This document shows, in pieces, positions 22,001 to 32,878 of a DNA stretch of 47,770 bases. The stretch is from assembly GCA_037176905.1 (NCBI GenBank), contig JBBBWG010029710.1, positions 4,162 to 51,931 of the forward strand. The letters run 5' to 3'. Position 1 is the first letter of the stretch. Each line of letters begins with the position of its first letter. The stretch is from Azolla pinnata. Taxonomy: Eukaryota > Streptophyta > Polypodiopsida > Salviniales > Salviniaceae. The notes below the pieces were generated by a model. The model ran no database searches. It saw only the letters and a list, made by a program, of their open reading frames with translations, and was not told the DNA's origin. A program made the translations under genes and the position numbers.

Positions 22001-25000
22001 CAATACAAAGACCAAACAGAGTGGGAAAGAGTGGCTATCTTTGCTTGGCCTCCATGTTACTGAAGATCAATTTTGTATTGGCATCTAACTTGTTCATGCA
22101 ATCCAGTGAGAACTACTCTATACTCTAATGACGTTTATTTTGATCCGTCATCCTTTTTCAAAGCTCACGTCTTAGTATCATGTTCAAAGCTGTCTTAAAA
22201 CCCACTTAACTATAATATAGAGTTTCCCCTTGAAATCAACTTTCCCCTTATTCATCGGTTTAGTACAATTTATGTCTCAACCTTTTAGAAAACCTTGCCT
22301 GAAAGCTTGATCTATGATAAGCGTTATCTATTGGTGAGCTTGTGGTCTTGTCCATTGCAAGAACTCTTTTATTAGGGATGTTATATCTGCACCTTTTGCA
22401 TTGGTCATTTTTTTTATTCCTTTAATAATCTCTTCACTAGATTTACATGCATTATGTGGTGTTTTCATATTTGATGTCATAGCCCGTATGATCATTCTAC
22501 TAACATAGGAGTAGTATTTTTGAGATGTCTCTTACTATTCTATTTACATGTGAAACAAACATTCTTGCTTCGTGATTATGGTCTATGTAATGGGATCTTC
22601 CAGTACAATATTTATGATAAATGTTATCTATTGGTGAGCTTGTGGTCTTGTCCATTGCAAGAACTCCTTTGTTAGGGATGTTATATCTGCACCTTTTGCA
22701 TTGGTCATTTTTTTTACTCCTTTAGTAATACCTTACCTAGATTTACATGCATTATGTGGTGTTTCATATTTGATGTCATAGCCCGCATGATCATTCTACC
22801 AACATAGGAGGAGTAATTTTGAGATGTCTCTTACTATTCTGTTTACATGTGAAACAAACATTCTTGCTTCGTGATTATGGTCTATGTAATGGGCTCTTCC
22901 AGTGCAATATCAAAATCCCATCAAAAAATTCAAAGCAGCTATATACAATGTTCAACTTTTGGGCTTTCTTTGGTGCATGAAGTAGTGCAATAAAGGAATG
23001 TGGCTAGTAGTTGAAGAAATGCTTGGATCTTTCTTGGTCTTGATATCTCTTTAGTATTGGCAGTATGAACATTCAGTTCAGCTTGAAAGATCGCTCCAGT
23101 TAGCTTGGAAGTGTGTAGCCAATCATGAGACTAAAAAGTTTGTGATCTGAGGGGGCCATTGATTTATCTGCACAACGATGTAAATGGTTCCTTTGTTTTG
23201 AAGACCATCTATAAGGCCATATACACCCGAGGCTGTGTGCTGATGACATCGTGGCATGTACCCAGGATATGGCGTACATGACTGTGATAAGTTGGGTACA
23301 AGCTTCTTGCTCTTGACAACATTTTTATTTTGTAAGCTATGGGAGTAAACTTTCACTAATGAACAGATTATGGACATGTAGATATCAGTGTACCTAGGTC
23401 TCTGTATGAAACTATCTCGTGCTGAAATGATTTGTTTAGTAGGCCGTCTATGGGAATGAGGCCCCTTCGGTGTGACTGAATCCATTTTATTATAAAATCG
23501 TCGTAGATCTTAGTACCGTAACTTGGTCACCATTTTACAATATACATTGAAAAGCTTGTTGTAATTTTATTTGAGGTCTTGTGGCACGATTAGGATCCTT
23601 GTCTGGGATAATGCCTCTACAACCATTCAGAATTTGTGAGAGAGGGGGTTTGAATACTGGTTTGATTTCCTTAACTGATTTTTGTATGAATGTGGAGAAA
23701 AGATGTAAATTTTGGCTTGTGGCAGGTTGATGGCCAATGGGTTGGAACATAATAATGTAGATGCGGGATCAGCAGCATCTCAGACAGCAGAAAGCCTCTC
23801 AGGTTCTTTGTTTCTTATGGCTTGTTGCTTAAACAAGAAACTGGCACATGATTACTGCTTGTTCTAGAAATCCTAAAACGTCCATAGATTTCAGGCAATA
23901 GTACGAGAAAAGATGGCCATCAATCTCGTCTCTCCATTGACTCATTGAGGAAGATAACGTCATCTGCTTTATCCATGGCTGCCATGAAGGCAAAGCTTCT
24001 CGCTGATCAAGAGGAGAGGGAGGTGCAGCGGCTGTGTGCAATAGTTGTGGACAACCAGGTGTGTGGGGTCAAGAATCGCATCCAAATCCTTGTATTGCCG
24101 TTTTGTTGCCGGGGGTATTTATATAGTCTGTATAGGCCATAACACTGCGATCACACATCTCCTTTGCATAATTTGTTAAATTATATATCTATGTTTTCTA
24201 ATGGCTGAAAAAACAGAATTGAATATGTTGCATAGTTTTTGCTGTCTTAGTAAATCAAGCTGTTTAAATAGCTTTTGAAAGCTGGTCTAAACTGCACTGC
24301 GTTTTTCATAGTCTTTTGCCATCGAGTAAATCAGTTGGGTATGTTTTAACAGCTGAAAAAGCAGAGCTTTTGCCAAACAGCTTTTTTTGCTTAGTTTTTT
24401 CCAGCATAGTTAGTCATTTTGTATTTTTGCAGTTTGAACTCATCACTTTTGCATAAGGTTTTTGTATGCCATAAAATTTGTTTTTCTGCTGTTTAACAGC
24501 TGAAAAAGCTGAGCTTTTGCCAAACAGCTTTTTTGCATAGTTTTTGCCAACATAATTAGTCGTTTTGTATTTTTGCTGTTTGAACAGTTGAAAAAGGTGA
24601 GCTAGACTAACTGCTCAGCATTTTCGCATAAGTTTTTTTTTTGCCATAAAGTTTGTTTTTTCTGCTGTTCAACAGCTGAAAAAGCAGAGGTTTTGCCAAA
24701 CAGTTTGTTTTTTGCATAGTTTTTGCTGACATAATTAGTAATTTTGTATTTTTGATGTTTGAAGAGTTGGAAATGTTTGAACAGTTGGAAAAGGTGAGCT
24801 AGACTAACTGCTCACCGCTTTCGCGTAAGTTCTTTTTTGCCATAAAATTTGTTTTTTCTGCTGTTTAACAGCTGAAAAAGCTGGAGTTAAAACCACACAA
24901 GCCTTTTGCATATAATTTCGGGACTGCGCAGGAATGAACCGTCTTGTGATTTGTGATTCATTTTAGATGGCTGAAAAAAAGCTGAGCTTTACACTGCTTC

Positions 25001-25464
25001 ATGATTTGTGTTCCATTTTGACAGCTGAAAAAGCTGAGCTTGACACTGCTTCATGATTTGTGTTCCATTTTGACAGCCGAAAAAGCTGAGCTTGACACTG
25101 CTTCATGATTTGTGTTCCATTTTGACAGCTGAAAAAGCTGAGCTTGAAGCTGAAGCAGCTGGGCGACATCGATCTGGTGCTGGAGAAGGAGAGGGAGCAG
25201 ATGGAGAGGAATCGGCAACGCCATGCAGCCGAGCGGATACGATTTGCGAGCACACATCTCGGGATGGTGGCGCCCCAGCAACTGCTTGTCCCTTCGAATC
25301 CAGGTGGTGTGAAAACAGCTGGCCCCGCCGTATTGCTTCCAGCAACGAATATTCCGCCCATATCCACCATGCCATCAGCGGCTCCGATCCATCAGCCACA
25401 ACTGGTTCGCCCAGCAATGTACAAATTCGCTCCTGGCGGCATGCAAATGCTCGATGGCCCGTGA
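16090..25464 (+). CDS. SWI3C: SWI3C-type SWI/SNF chromatin-remodelling subunit
   Basis: Eight exons join in phase: 16090-16123, 17495-18184, 18269-18831, 19721-20182, 20287-20381, 23726-23802, 23895-24058 and 25129-25464, giving 806 aa, close to Arabidopsis SWI3C. Domains in order: acidic Glu tract (about 50-66); basic KRKR and RLKRRK nuclear signals; LENISHGQLQ (shared with SWI3C); SWIRM (about 233-323, WFTWDHIHKLERQ); cysteine finger CSVC...C...C..C (about 412-445); SANT (about 470-517, NWSDHETLMLLEA ending SKAQCISRF); NNPVMSLVAFLTATVGPRVA (about 577-597); and a C-terminal coiled coil (about 667-745, MKAKLLADQEEREVQRL, LKKLSLKLKQL). SWI3 proteins dimerise through this coil and scaffold BRM-class ATPase complexes in the nucleus. 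Exon 1 has only 34 bases (MAGRPAGINAP) and was chosen because it has a GTAAGT donor and fits the phase of exon 2. Intron 5 is 3.3 kb and holds a LINE remnant; intron 7 is a repeat of the exon-8 acceptor. Confidence 0.93.
16209..16843. repeat. Near-identical 318-bp tandem duplication in SWI3C intron 1
   Basis: ACATGTATACATGTTACTAT begins at 16209 and again at 16527. The two copies continue in register through CACGAATCGGTAACTCC to TAACTTCTTCACCCTATT, with only a few single-base differences and small indels. The low divergence marks a recent duplication. Both copies lie inside intron 1 and carry no exon. Confidence 0.9.
19110..19360. repeat. Direct repeat in SWI3C intron 3
   Basis: ATGGCAATCCACCAAGTTT followed by a TTCATCTTGATACTAGG-like stretch occurs at about 19120 and again at about 19292. 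The period is about 172 bp, and the repeat is intronic. Confidence 0.6.
21030..22920 (-). mobile_element. Decayed LINE retrotransposon inside SWI3C intron 5, antisense
   Basis: Minus-strand translation gives a degenerate reverse-transcriptase core: PLFPTLFGLCIDKLDKLGKK at about 21985-22045, resembling the RQGCPLSPTLFGLYIDELE block of plant LINE reverse transcriptases. It is followed by LYANNA at about 21902-21919, where the catalytic YADD should stand; both aspartates are replaced by asparagine. Downstream, at about 21280-21340, CKVCNQNLVEDEYHLLLKC fits the CxxC...H...C zinc-knuckle that ends such ORFs. Upstream pieces (NAKGADITSLIKEFLQW, about 22340-22410) resemble the region before the polymerase fingers. 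Stops and frameshifts interrupt the frame throughout, so it cannot be active. Ends are not defined. Confidence 0.7.
22315..22917. repeat. ~301-bp tandem duplication within the LINE remnant
   Basis: TGATAAGCGTTATCTATTGG at about 22316 recurs as TGATAAATGTTATCTATTGG at about 22617. Both copies run in register to CTATGTAATGGGMTCTTCCA with very few differences. The duplication is much younger than the decayed element that contains it. Confidence 0.85.
24353..25145 (+). repeat. Array of duplicated SWI3C exon-8 splice acceptors
   Basis: The true exon 8 begins ACAG|CTGAAAAAGCTGAGC with the first exon base at 25129. Copies of the same acceptor plus exon head start at 25077 and 25025 (exact 52-bp period, nearly identical), at 24971 (shorter acceptor match), and in more diverged form at about 24872, 24785, 24676, 24598, 24500 and 24353. 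Most have the polypyrimidine-AACAG or TTTTGACAG context. Use of the 25077 or 25025 acceptor would add 52 or 104 bases and shift the frame; the 25025 copy reaches a TGA within the second repeat. The array looks like repeated local tandem duplication spanning the intron-exon junction. Confidence 0.85.
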
Positions 25465-26279
25465 TTACCAACATGCACCAGGCTTTTCCGATGTGCTTCT
25501 CTTAGGGTTTGGTTTTTCTTTCTTTCTTCTCCTCCTTTCTTTCTTCTTCTCCTGCTTTCCTGTTACCATATCTAGACAATTGGAGACAGCTCTTCCTTTT
25601 TTAGATGGCGCCATTTCAAACGTGGGGGAAATTTGTATCGCTGTAATATGTAGTCAAGACCAGAAAGAGAAGCTCATCAGAAATACAGGAAATGTCTTTT
25701 CTTCGGTAGTGGGTAGGGGCGAATGTAATTTATAGACCTACTTGTGGATGAAGAGAGAGACTCGAAGCACTCCATGGCAAGGTATGATGTTTGCACCGGG
25801 TCCAAGTAATATTCAGTTGTTGAACACATGATACTCGTCTGATCCACACATCTACAGTCTGATGGATATGGAGGAAGTGAAGTTTTTTATGGAAAACCAT
25901 GTAAACATCATCGATGTAATACAAGGGTTTTTTTCTTCCATTTTTTGAACCTATAATCTGGTTCCTTTTTGTTGATGGCTTTTTCCATGTTTGGACCTAA
26001 TTTGGTTCATTCTGGTGGTGATGCAATGTGCTTATTTGCATGCTTTATTTGTGTTCAGGTGAGAAATGAAATGAGAATAAAAAAGTAAGAAGATTATATT
26101 GACTGGCTCCAATGTTCTTATCCATGACACAGACAGGTTTTCAGACCTCGTTTTGCATTTATTCTGCTGATCACTTTGATCTCAAGACATTCATCGTTAT
26201 GTTCGACTCAAATTCTCGATGCTGGGGCTAACAATCACTTCACTCTGATTGAGGTATCGGTGACAAAGAAGTGAAGATC
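25465..26279. other. SWI3C 3' UTR and intergenic DNA
   Basis: CT-rich sequence follows the stop codon, with AT-rich sequence to about 26100. AATAAAAAAG near 26094 could serve as a distal poly(A) signal. No coding frame is supported. Confidence 0.45.
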
Positions 26280-26665
26280 ATGAACATGAGATTAGCCTCT
26301 AATGAGGTGGGATTAATTAATGAGGGATTAGCTCTTTTGACGAGCGATTAGCATGAATGAGGTGGAAGTAGCATTGATGATTAGCATGAGTGGCGCCAAT
26401 GAGCTGAAAGCAGCACAAATTAGGCATGGTTAGTGCTAATAGAGGGCGATTGGAGCCCAACTAAGCGCAACCGACAATAACAAAAGGGCATTAGCACTAA
26501 TGAGCTCCTTGATGTCATCACAAATGAAGGGCAGTAGCTGACTGTAATTGCATTAGCTGAGTTTAATTAGTACTGATGGAGGGGATTAAGCACTAAGTGC
26601 GTGCAATTAGTAGCAATGAAGTAGCTAAGTGCAATTAGCACCGACTGTGATTAGAGCTTTTGAAA
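26280..26665. repeat. Degenerate ATTAGCACTAATGAG repeats upstream of the BASS gene
   Basis: The stretch is full of variants of (G/A)ATTAGCACTAATGAG, such as GATTAGCATGAATGAGGTGG, GGTTAGTGCTAATAG, CATTAGCACTAATGAGC and GGATTAAGCACTAAG, spaced 15-40 bp apart. The core TTAG(C/T)(A/G)CTAA is palindromic. Its position 60-440 bp upstream of a start codon suggests promoter sequence, but no factor can be named. Confidence 0.5.
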
Positions 26666-26722
26666 GAGGAAGATGAAGTCGGAAGAGACGGAGACAGCAG
26701 TTAGGCAGAGAAATAGATAGAG

Positions 26723-29700
26723 ATGAGCCTAGCCGTCCATAGCTGGGCCACTGTGCCTCTAAATGCATACATCCATCGCCCATTATCTCCTCCTTCCCGC
26801 CCAAGCAGGAAGAGAGCAGAAAAGCTATGGCTTCCCCTCCTTTCTTCTTCAACAAACCCGGATTTTTCTGGCCGCATCTCGGCATCCGGCAAGAACCTAA
26901 ACCCTCTTCCTGCATCCGAAATAGAAGGGCCGGGGGAAAAATGGAGCGAAGCCCTCTCGATTGCGACAAGTTTATACCCCGTGTATGTCACCGTGGGAGG
27001 CACCATTGCCCTGACAAATCCTTCCGTATTCTCGTGGTTTGTGAGGAGAGGCCCTGCTTCTTATAGCCTTTCTCTGGCCATCATCATGTTGTCAATGGGC
27101 CTTTCGCTTCGTCTCGAAGAGCTCCTCGATGTCATCACAAAGCGCCCATTCGAGGTATTACATTCTTTGGATATTCCTTCAATCTTTCTCACCATCTTGC
27201 ATTCAATCTCATGTTTGTTAGGGATGAGCTTGTTATTTTATCAGTGAAGGTAATAGATACCTTAGTAGCATTCCATTTCATTAGTTCTGGTTGGTTCAGT
27301 GGGTCTATCGATGATCATTTCTCTGTTGATCATCAGTCTATAGAGATGTGGATGGAGAACGCCTATAGTAGCTGGCTAATGTTAGGATTATGTGCTTAAA
27401 TTAAGTTAGGATTATTGGATAATGGTTGTGGGTGGTTCCTACATTGGAATGTCAAAAGTATTAAGTGGGTAAATCACTAACTTATATATGCATGGTCGTT
27501 GGGTAATTGCTAGTGTTACGTAGGTTTGCTGGCCTTTACTATGTCAGTGGGTTCAGGCGTTTGCTAATTTTAAGTTAAACTGAAATAAACTAGTATTCAA
27601 CTTAGGTTTCTGGTAATATTTGGAACATCGGAAGTTTAAGGTATTAGGTAATGTGACACTGAAAATCACTTATACATTGTTTGGATAATGGAGGGTTAAG
27701 CAGGGGGTTTTGACATTGCAATGCCACAATAGAGTTAAGTAGGAAAATCACTAAGTTGTATATCTTTAGTTGTTAGGTTATTACTAGGGTTAAGTCTATT
27801 AATATATCAGTGGGTTCAGATGTTTTCTATTTTAAGGTAAACTGGTATAAACTAAGAAATCAACTTTGGTTTTCAGTAAGTGGAAGCTTAGGATATTTGC
27901 TAAGTTTACTCTGTGGAAATCACTGATAGGTTTGTTGGATAATGGTAGATTTAAATGGGTGGTTCTGATGTTGGACTGCAGAAGTAAGGTTAAGTGAGTG
28001 AACCTCTAAGCTATATATCTGTAGTTGTTGGGTTATTGCTAGGGTTAAGTGGGTTGGCTCTTGGTATATTGTTGGGTTAATGCGTTTTCTAATGTTTAAT
28101 GTCAACTGGAATAAAAGCAATATCTAACATAGGTTTTCAGTGAAGTTAGGCAAAATGGGAGGTTTAGGATATTTGGTAGTTTTACTCTGGAGAACACTAA
28201 TAAAGTTGTTGGCTAATGTAGAGCTAAGTGGATGACTCTGCTGTAGGAATATCAAAGTACTAAGTTATGTATAGTTGTTGGGTAATTGCTAGGGTTAAGT
28301 GGGTTTTCATTGGTATATCGGTGGGCTGAAGTGTTCTCTAATGTTTATGTCAACTGGAATAAACTAACAACTAGCTCCGATGTAGGAATATCAATGCACT
28401 AAGTTATGTATAGTTGTTGGGTAATTGCTAGGATTAAGTGGGTTTTCATATTGGTATATCGGTGGGCTAAGGTTTTTGCTAGTGTTAATGTCAACTGGAA
28501 TAAACTAACAACTAGCATAGGCTTTCAGTAATGTTAGGAACATTGGAGGTACAGGATATTTGGTAATGTTCCTCTGTAAATTACTAGCAAAGTTGTTGGA
28601 TAAGTTTAGGATTAAGTGGATGGTTCTGAAATTTGAAGGTCAAAGTAGGGTTAAGTGGGTAAGTCATTTTTAACTTAAGAGGGTTGGCTATTAGCATATT
28701 GGTTGTTTAAGATCTTTGTAATGTTAAGGTCTATTGGAATTAACGAATAACTGGCATAGGTTTTCTGTAAATGTTCGGCACATTGGAAATTTACTAGCTA
28801 ATATAGGTTTCAGTAATGTTGTGACATTGAAGTTTGTTGTGTTTGGTGTTACTGTGGAGATGTTAAGCAAACACTAGGACAACCTTACCTTTTCTGTAAA
28901 TTTTTGTATTGTCTTTTCATGTACATGCAGTTGCTATTTGGTTGTGCTTCACAGTACATACTCATGCCTTTGCTGGGATTTTCCATAAGCAAAGCGTTGG
29001 GCTTGTCTGCTAACTTATCAGCAGGCCTTATCCTCCTAAGTTGCTGTCCAGGTGGCACCGCATCCAATGTGGTAAGAGCTCTCTATAATCACTTTGTGCT
29101 ATTGTTTTTCCACTAAAAGAACTTTTTTGAGGTTTCTCTTGAAATCATATATATCCCATGTTGGTTTATGTTTAAGGCAACATCAATCCTGATGGTTTTC
29201 ACCAGTTTTTCTCACGTTTCGAAAAGAGTCCAAATGATATGTATGATCTTCATTAACAATGTGTCATGCTTATTGCTCTAATGCAAGGAAGGCCTTAAGT
29301 TTTGAGTATATTTCCCAAAGAATGGCGTGGTTGATGAACTCATTTATGAAGAATCTATCTCTGTAGGTAACCTATATAGCTCATGGTGATGTTCCTCTCT
29401 CCATAGTGATGACTATATGCACGACATTTTCGGCTGTCTTTGCAACTCCGATGTTGACTCAATGGCTGGCTGGAGCTTATGTTCCTGTTGATGCCTTGGG
29501 GCTTGCACTCAGTACCCTTCAAGTAAGAATAATTGCATTTGGAAGAACAACGTATGTATATATGTGTATACAAGGACGCGAAAATACCCTCCCGTTTTTT
29601 TCATTATTTTCCCGAATGCCGCCGAGTTTTCTTTATTTCCTCTCAATATCCATGGCCAAGCTCAAATTGCTTGTATGTCACGTATACTTGAGAAAAGTGG

Positions 29701-31273
29701 AATAAAAATGTTCTGGTTGGGCATATTTTGATTGCTTGTTTTCAAGGGCTGAGCAAAGGCATGTTGGAAATATCAAAACTTGAGGGCATTTGAGGAATGA
29801 AGAAAAAACGGCTGGTATCTTTTTCCTTGGATTTTATTCTGAGGCCTTCTTTGTATCTTTGAGCTAACCGGTTTTCATTGTATTATCTTTTTCCCTGGAT
29901 AGGTAGTGCTTGCACCAGTTCTTATAGGGGCATGGCTGCAAGGTACTTTCCCCAAAGTAGTGAATCAGATTGTTCCTTTCTCTCCGTTGGTTGCAGTTCT
30001 CATTTCCTCACAGCTAGCATCCAGGTATTCTTCTTTTATGATATGTATATATGTATGTAAACGTGTGTATGCATGCCTCTACATGTATGGATGGATGGAT
30101 GGATGTAGGTGTATAGAAATACTGAAACCCAATCGTCCCTATAAATTGTGGTGGCAGTGTGTTTTCTGCAAATATTGGGCTTTTGGGTGGCTCTAAGATT
30201 GGAACCTTGTTTCTTCTTGCTCCGGCGGTATTATTACTTCATGCTGGCGGTTTTTTACTCGGGTAACATGTTTTCTATGCTATATAATGTATGGATGGAA
30301 AAAATAAAGAGACCACAGACTCAGAAATTTTACATACATTTGGATGTTTTAAAGTCAAGTTTTATGAGCATTTTTCTTCTTCTTCTTCTTCTTCTTCTTC
30401 TTCATTTTCTGGTTTGTTGCAGCTATATAGTTTCGATGCTTACTGGATTGGGAGAGGCTCAACGGCGAGCGATTTCAATTGAAGTAATGCTTTATTTTCA
30501 TGCGCTCATTTTGTTTTCCTTGTTATACTCTTCAATCAAACGAAGAAATCTTTTGGAAAGTATTCAGTAGCATGGGTGTAGATAGAGAGTGGCACATTCC
30601 AAGTGTTGTGTGCAATATATGGTTAAGTATGCATTGCGAGGAGCCTATAGAGTGGTACGATGTGAAGCACATATGCTTACATTCGTTTATGCGTACCTAC
30701 ATACATAATCACATTCATATATACATACATACATACATTCATGCATGTGTACACACATTAGTATTCAAATCATTAGTCTTAGATTGTTGCACAAGTTAAC
30801 AGACATCAGAGCCATCAAGGCAATGCCGAGTGGTGAAAGGAAGCGAATGGGAACACTAGGTTAGCTAATTAAGAGGTAGTGGTAACCATCATTCCGAAAG
30901 CCGCAGGTTTATTTCGGGATCAAATATCCAGAAGTATGAACAAATTTATGTAGCATTGGCAACGCCGTTTTCTGGGAGCTAATTAACAATGTCTTGGAGA
31001 AGCTGTCAGTGTTCCCATTCTCATGCTGTTGGGTACCCTGGCACACCTTTCGTTGTACACGTTTCAACACCCAATAGTGCTGAGTGCAATTGGCTTATTT
31101 CTGTGCAGGTTGGGATGCAAAACTCATCTCTTGGGGTTGTGCTCGCCACATCTCACTTCAGCTCACCGCTTGTGGTGGTGCCGGCTGCAGTATCCGCAGT
31201 GCTCATGAACATCATGGGGAGCGCCCTCGCAGTCATTTGGAAGAACTTGAGCCCACTCGAAGAGCAAGCGTGA
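26723..31273 (+). CDS. Plastid-targeted BASS-family (bile acid:sodium symporter) carrier
   Basis: Seven exons join in phase: 26723-27154, 28931-29071, 29367-29522, 29903-30024, 30158-30262, 30423-30483 and 31109-31273, giving 393 aa. The first ~75 residues are rich in S, R and P and poor in acidic residues, fitting a plastid transit peptide. Then come LYPVYVTVGG and WFVRRGPASYSLSLAIIMLS, followed by about nine hydrophobic segments. Family signatures are LLSCCPGGTASNV (179-191), DVPLSIVMTICTT, LAGAYVPVD, HAGGFLLGY and SIEVGMQNSSLGVVLA (about 337-352). In bacterial ASBT homologues the E and Q of the EVGMQ motif bind sodium. Plant BASS proteins sit in the plastid envelope and move organic anions such as pyruvate, 2-keto acids or pantoate with Na+. 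The overall pattern is closest to the BASS1/BASS4 kind; the substrate cannot be read from the sequence. The last residues (WKNLSPLEEQA) form a short soluble tail. Confidence 0.93.
27413..28830. repeat. Degenerate ~250-bp tandem repeats in BASS intron 1
   Basis: The 1.78-kb intron consists of about six diverged copies sharing GTTGGGTAATTGCTAGGGTTAA, TATCGGTGGG, TCAACTGGAATAAACTA and AACTAGCATAGGTTTTCAGT. The ACTGGAATAAACTA anchor recurs near 27575, 27841, 28104, 28351, 28493 and 28727. The spacing is mostly 235-265 bp, with one shortened unit. There is no coding content. Confidence 0.75.
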
Positions 31274-32878
31274 AATGAGAAGGCATGGAAAAAGGGCATG
31301 CGGGCTTCTCTTCTCGATCGATTCGAAAGCCAGGCTGATTCCATGCGCTCGATATGCTTAACTCTTGAAACTGAACTCTTTGCAGTCAATTGTGAGCAAG
31401 GAAGGGGGTGTAAACAGAGATGTGGATCTGTCGAGAGTGACCCCAAGTTTGTCGATTCGTTACAATTTAGCGATCGAATGCTCCGAGAAGGGCCCCACAT
31501 TTCCATGCTCCGAGAAAAGGGAAGATCGCATCGTTGTGACGGAGAAAAACAGAAATCTATGCAGGGAGTTTGGAAAGAAGCTTATATGATAAGAAGAATC
31601 TCCACATTTCTAATCTAAGATCCTGACATGCCTATTGTTTGAAAGGAGTCATCATGTGTTTGAAACACAGGATGGATGGAACTTTCAGCACTGTCAAAAT
31701 GTATGTAATTTGAAACATTGGCTTGCATGCTGTTAGGAGAAACAGGGCTGTTCACTTGATGTGGTATGATTCAATAAATGCATGGACTGGCTTTTTTTTA
31801 TGGCTTCTTGTGATGAAGGAATGCAAGCACAAGATGGAAATGGACTCGGGATCGATGGCAACGCCATAATCAGTGTTTCCATAGGAAAGAACTTGATAGA
31901 TGAGATGATCCTCCACAATGAAGGTGGTGAAATGTCAATGCTCAGTTTCCCTACATATGCCCAAATGCTCTTTGTATTGAGCTTTTCATGGAATAAGAGC
32001 AATGGAATAAGAGCAATGCCACTTGTGTTGCATCACAGAAGTGGATATGGATATCATGAGATATACTAACTAGCACAGGGGTACTAGTAATCTTGCTTGA
32101 TTTTGTGAAGATGCAGATGCGGCGAGAGCTAGCTAACCAAAGGAGCTTTGAGGAATGGAAGTGAATCCACTAATCTTGCTTGCTTTGAGGATGGCTGACC
32201 GAAAACCTCGAAGAATCGAAGTGGATCTACTAACTAATCTTTGTTTGCGTCATGAAGATACCGATTCAAAATGATGGCGATTCCAAAACCAACTTTGAAG
32301 AATCAAGCAGATCCATGCAGAAGGCGAATGAAATGGCGTTGTTTGTCGGGGATTTTTCGGGGATGAGGTGCTCGGACCCCTAGCTAAAGAAAGAAAACCT
32401 GCAAACAACCCATCACACTTGGAAGGTAGGGGCCAGCCATTAGAATCTGTGATTGCTTTGAAGAATCGAAGCGGGTCGACTAATCTTTTGCTTCATGGGT
32501 ACGAGGATGGCTGGTCGGAAAAAGCTCGAAGAATGGAAGCGAATCTACTGAACAAAATCTTTGTTTGTTGCATCGCACGAAGATGCCGATACAAAACAAG
32601 AAAAATAAGGGATGGCGAACGCGAAAACAACAGTCTCAGAATCGGCAAATGAAAAGGAGAGACTCCGTAAATCGTAGGAAGGTGTGACCTTGGTAGAAGA
32701 GTGTATGGTGCTGCTACTGTTACGCAAACTCTTGTAAGATGCAATATATGACTCCAATCATCTTGTTGATAAATTGATGGTAGCATGTCACATGGTCAAG
32801 CAGTCTTTCAAGACAGAATCGGCAAATGAAAGGAAGACAGACATCGTAGATCGTTGGTCGGCGATCGTCTCGGACATT
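31274..32878. other. Convergent intergenic region between BASS and HET genes
   Basis: It should contain the 3' UTRs of both genes. A ~290-bp spaced duplication with GAAGAATCGAAG, ATCTTTGTTTG and GAAGATRCCGAT is seen at about 32150-32275 and 32455-32600. A short repeat AGAATCGGCAAATGAAA occurs at about 32637 and 32815. No gene was recognised. Confidence 0.5.

Noticed and set aside
23123..24041. Open frames on the minus strand near SWI3C exons 6 and 7
   Set aside because: They overlap well-supported SWI3C exons or intron sequence and show no family resemblance.
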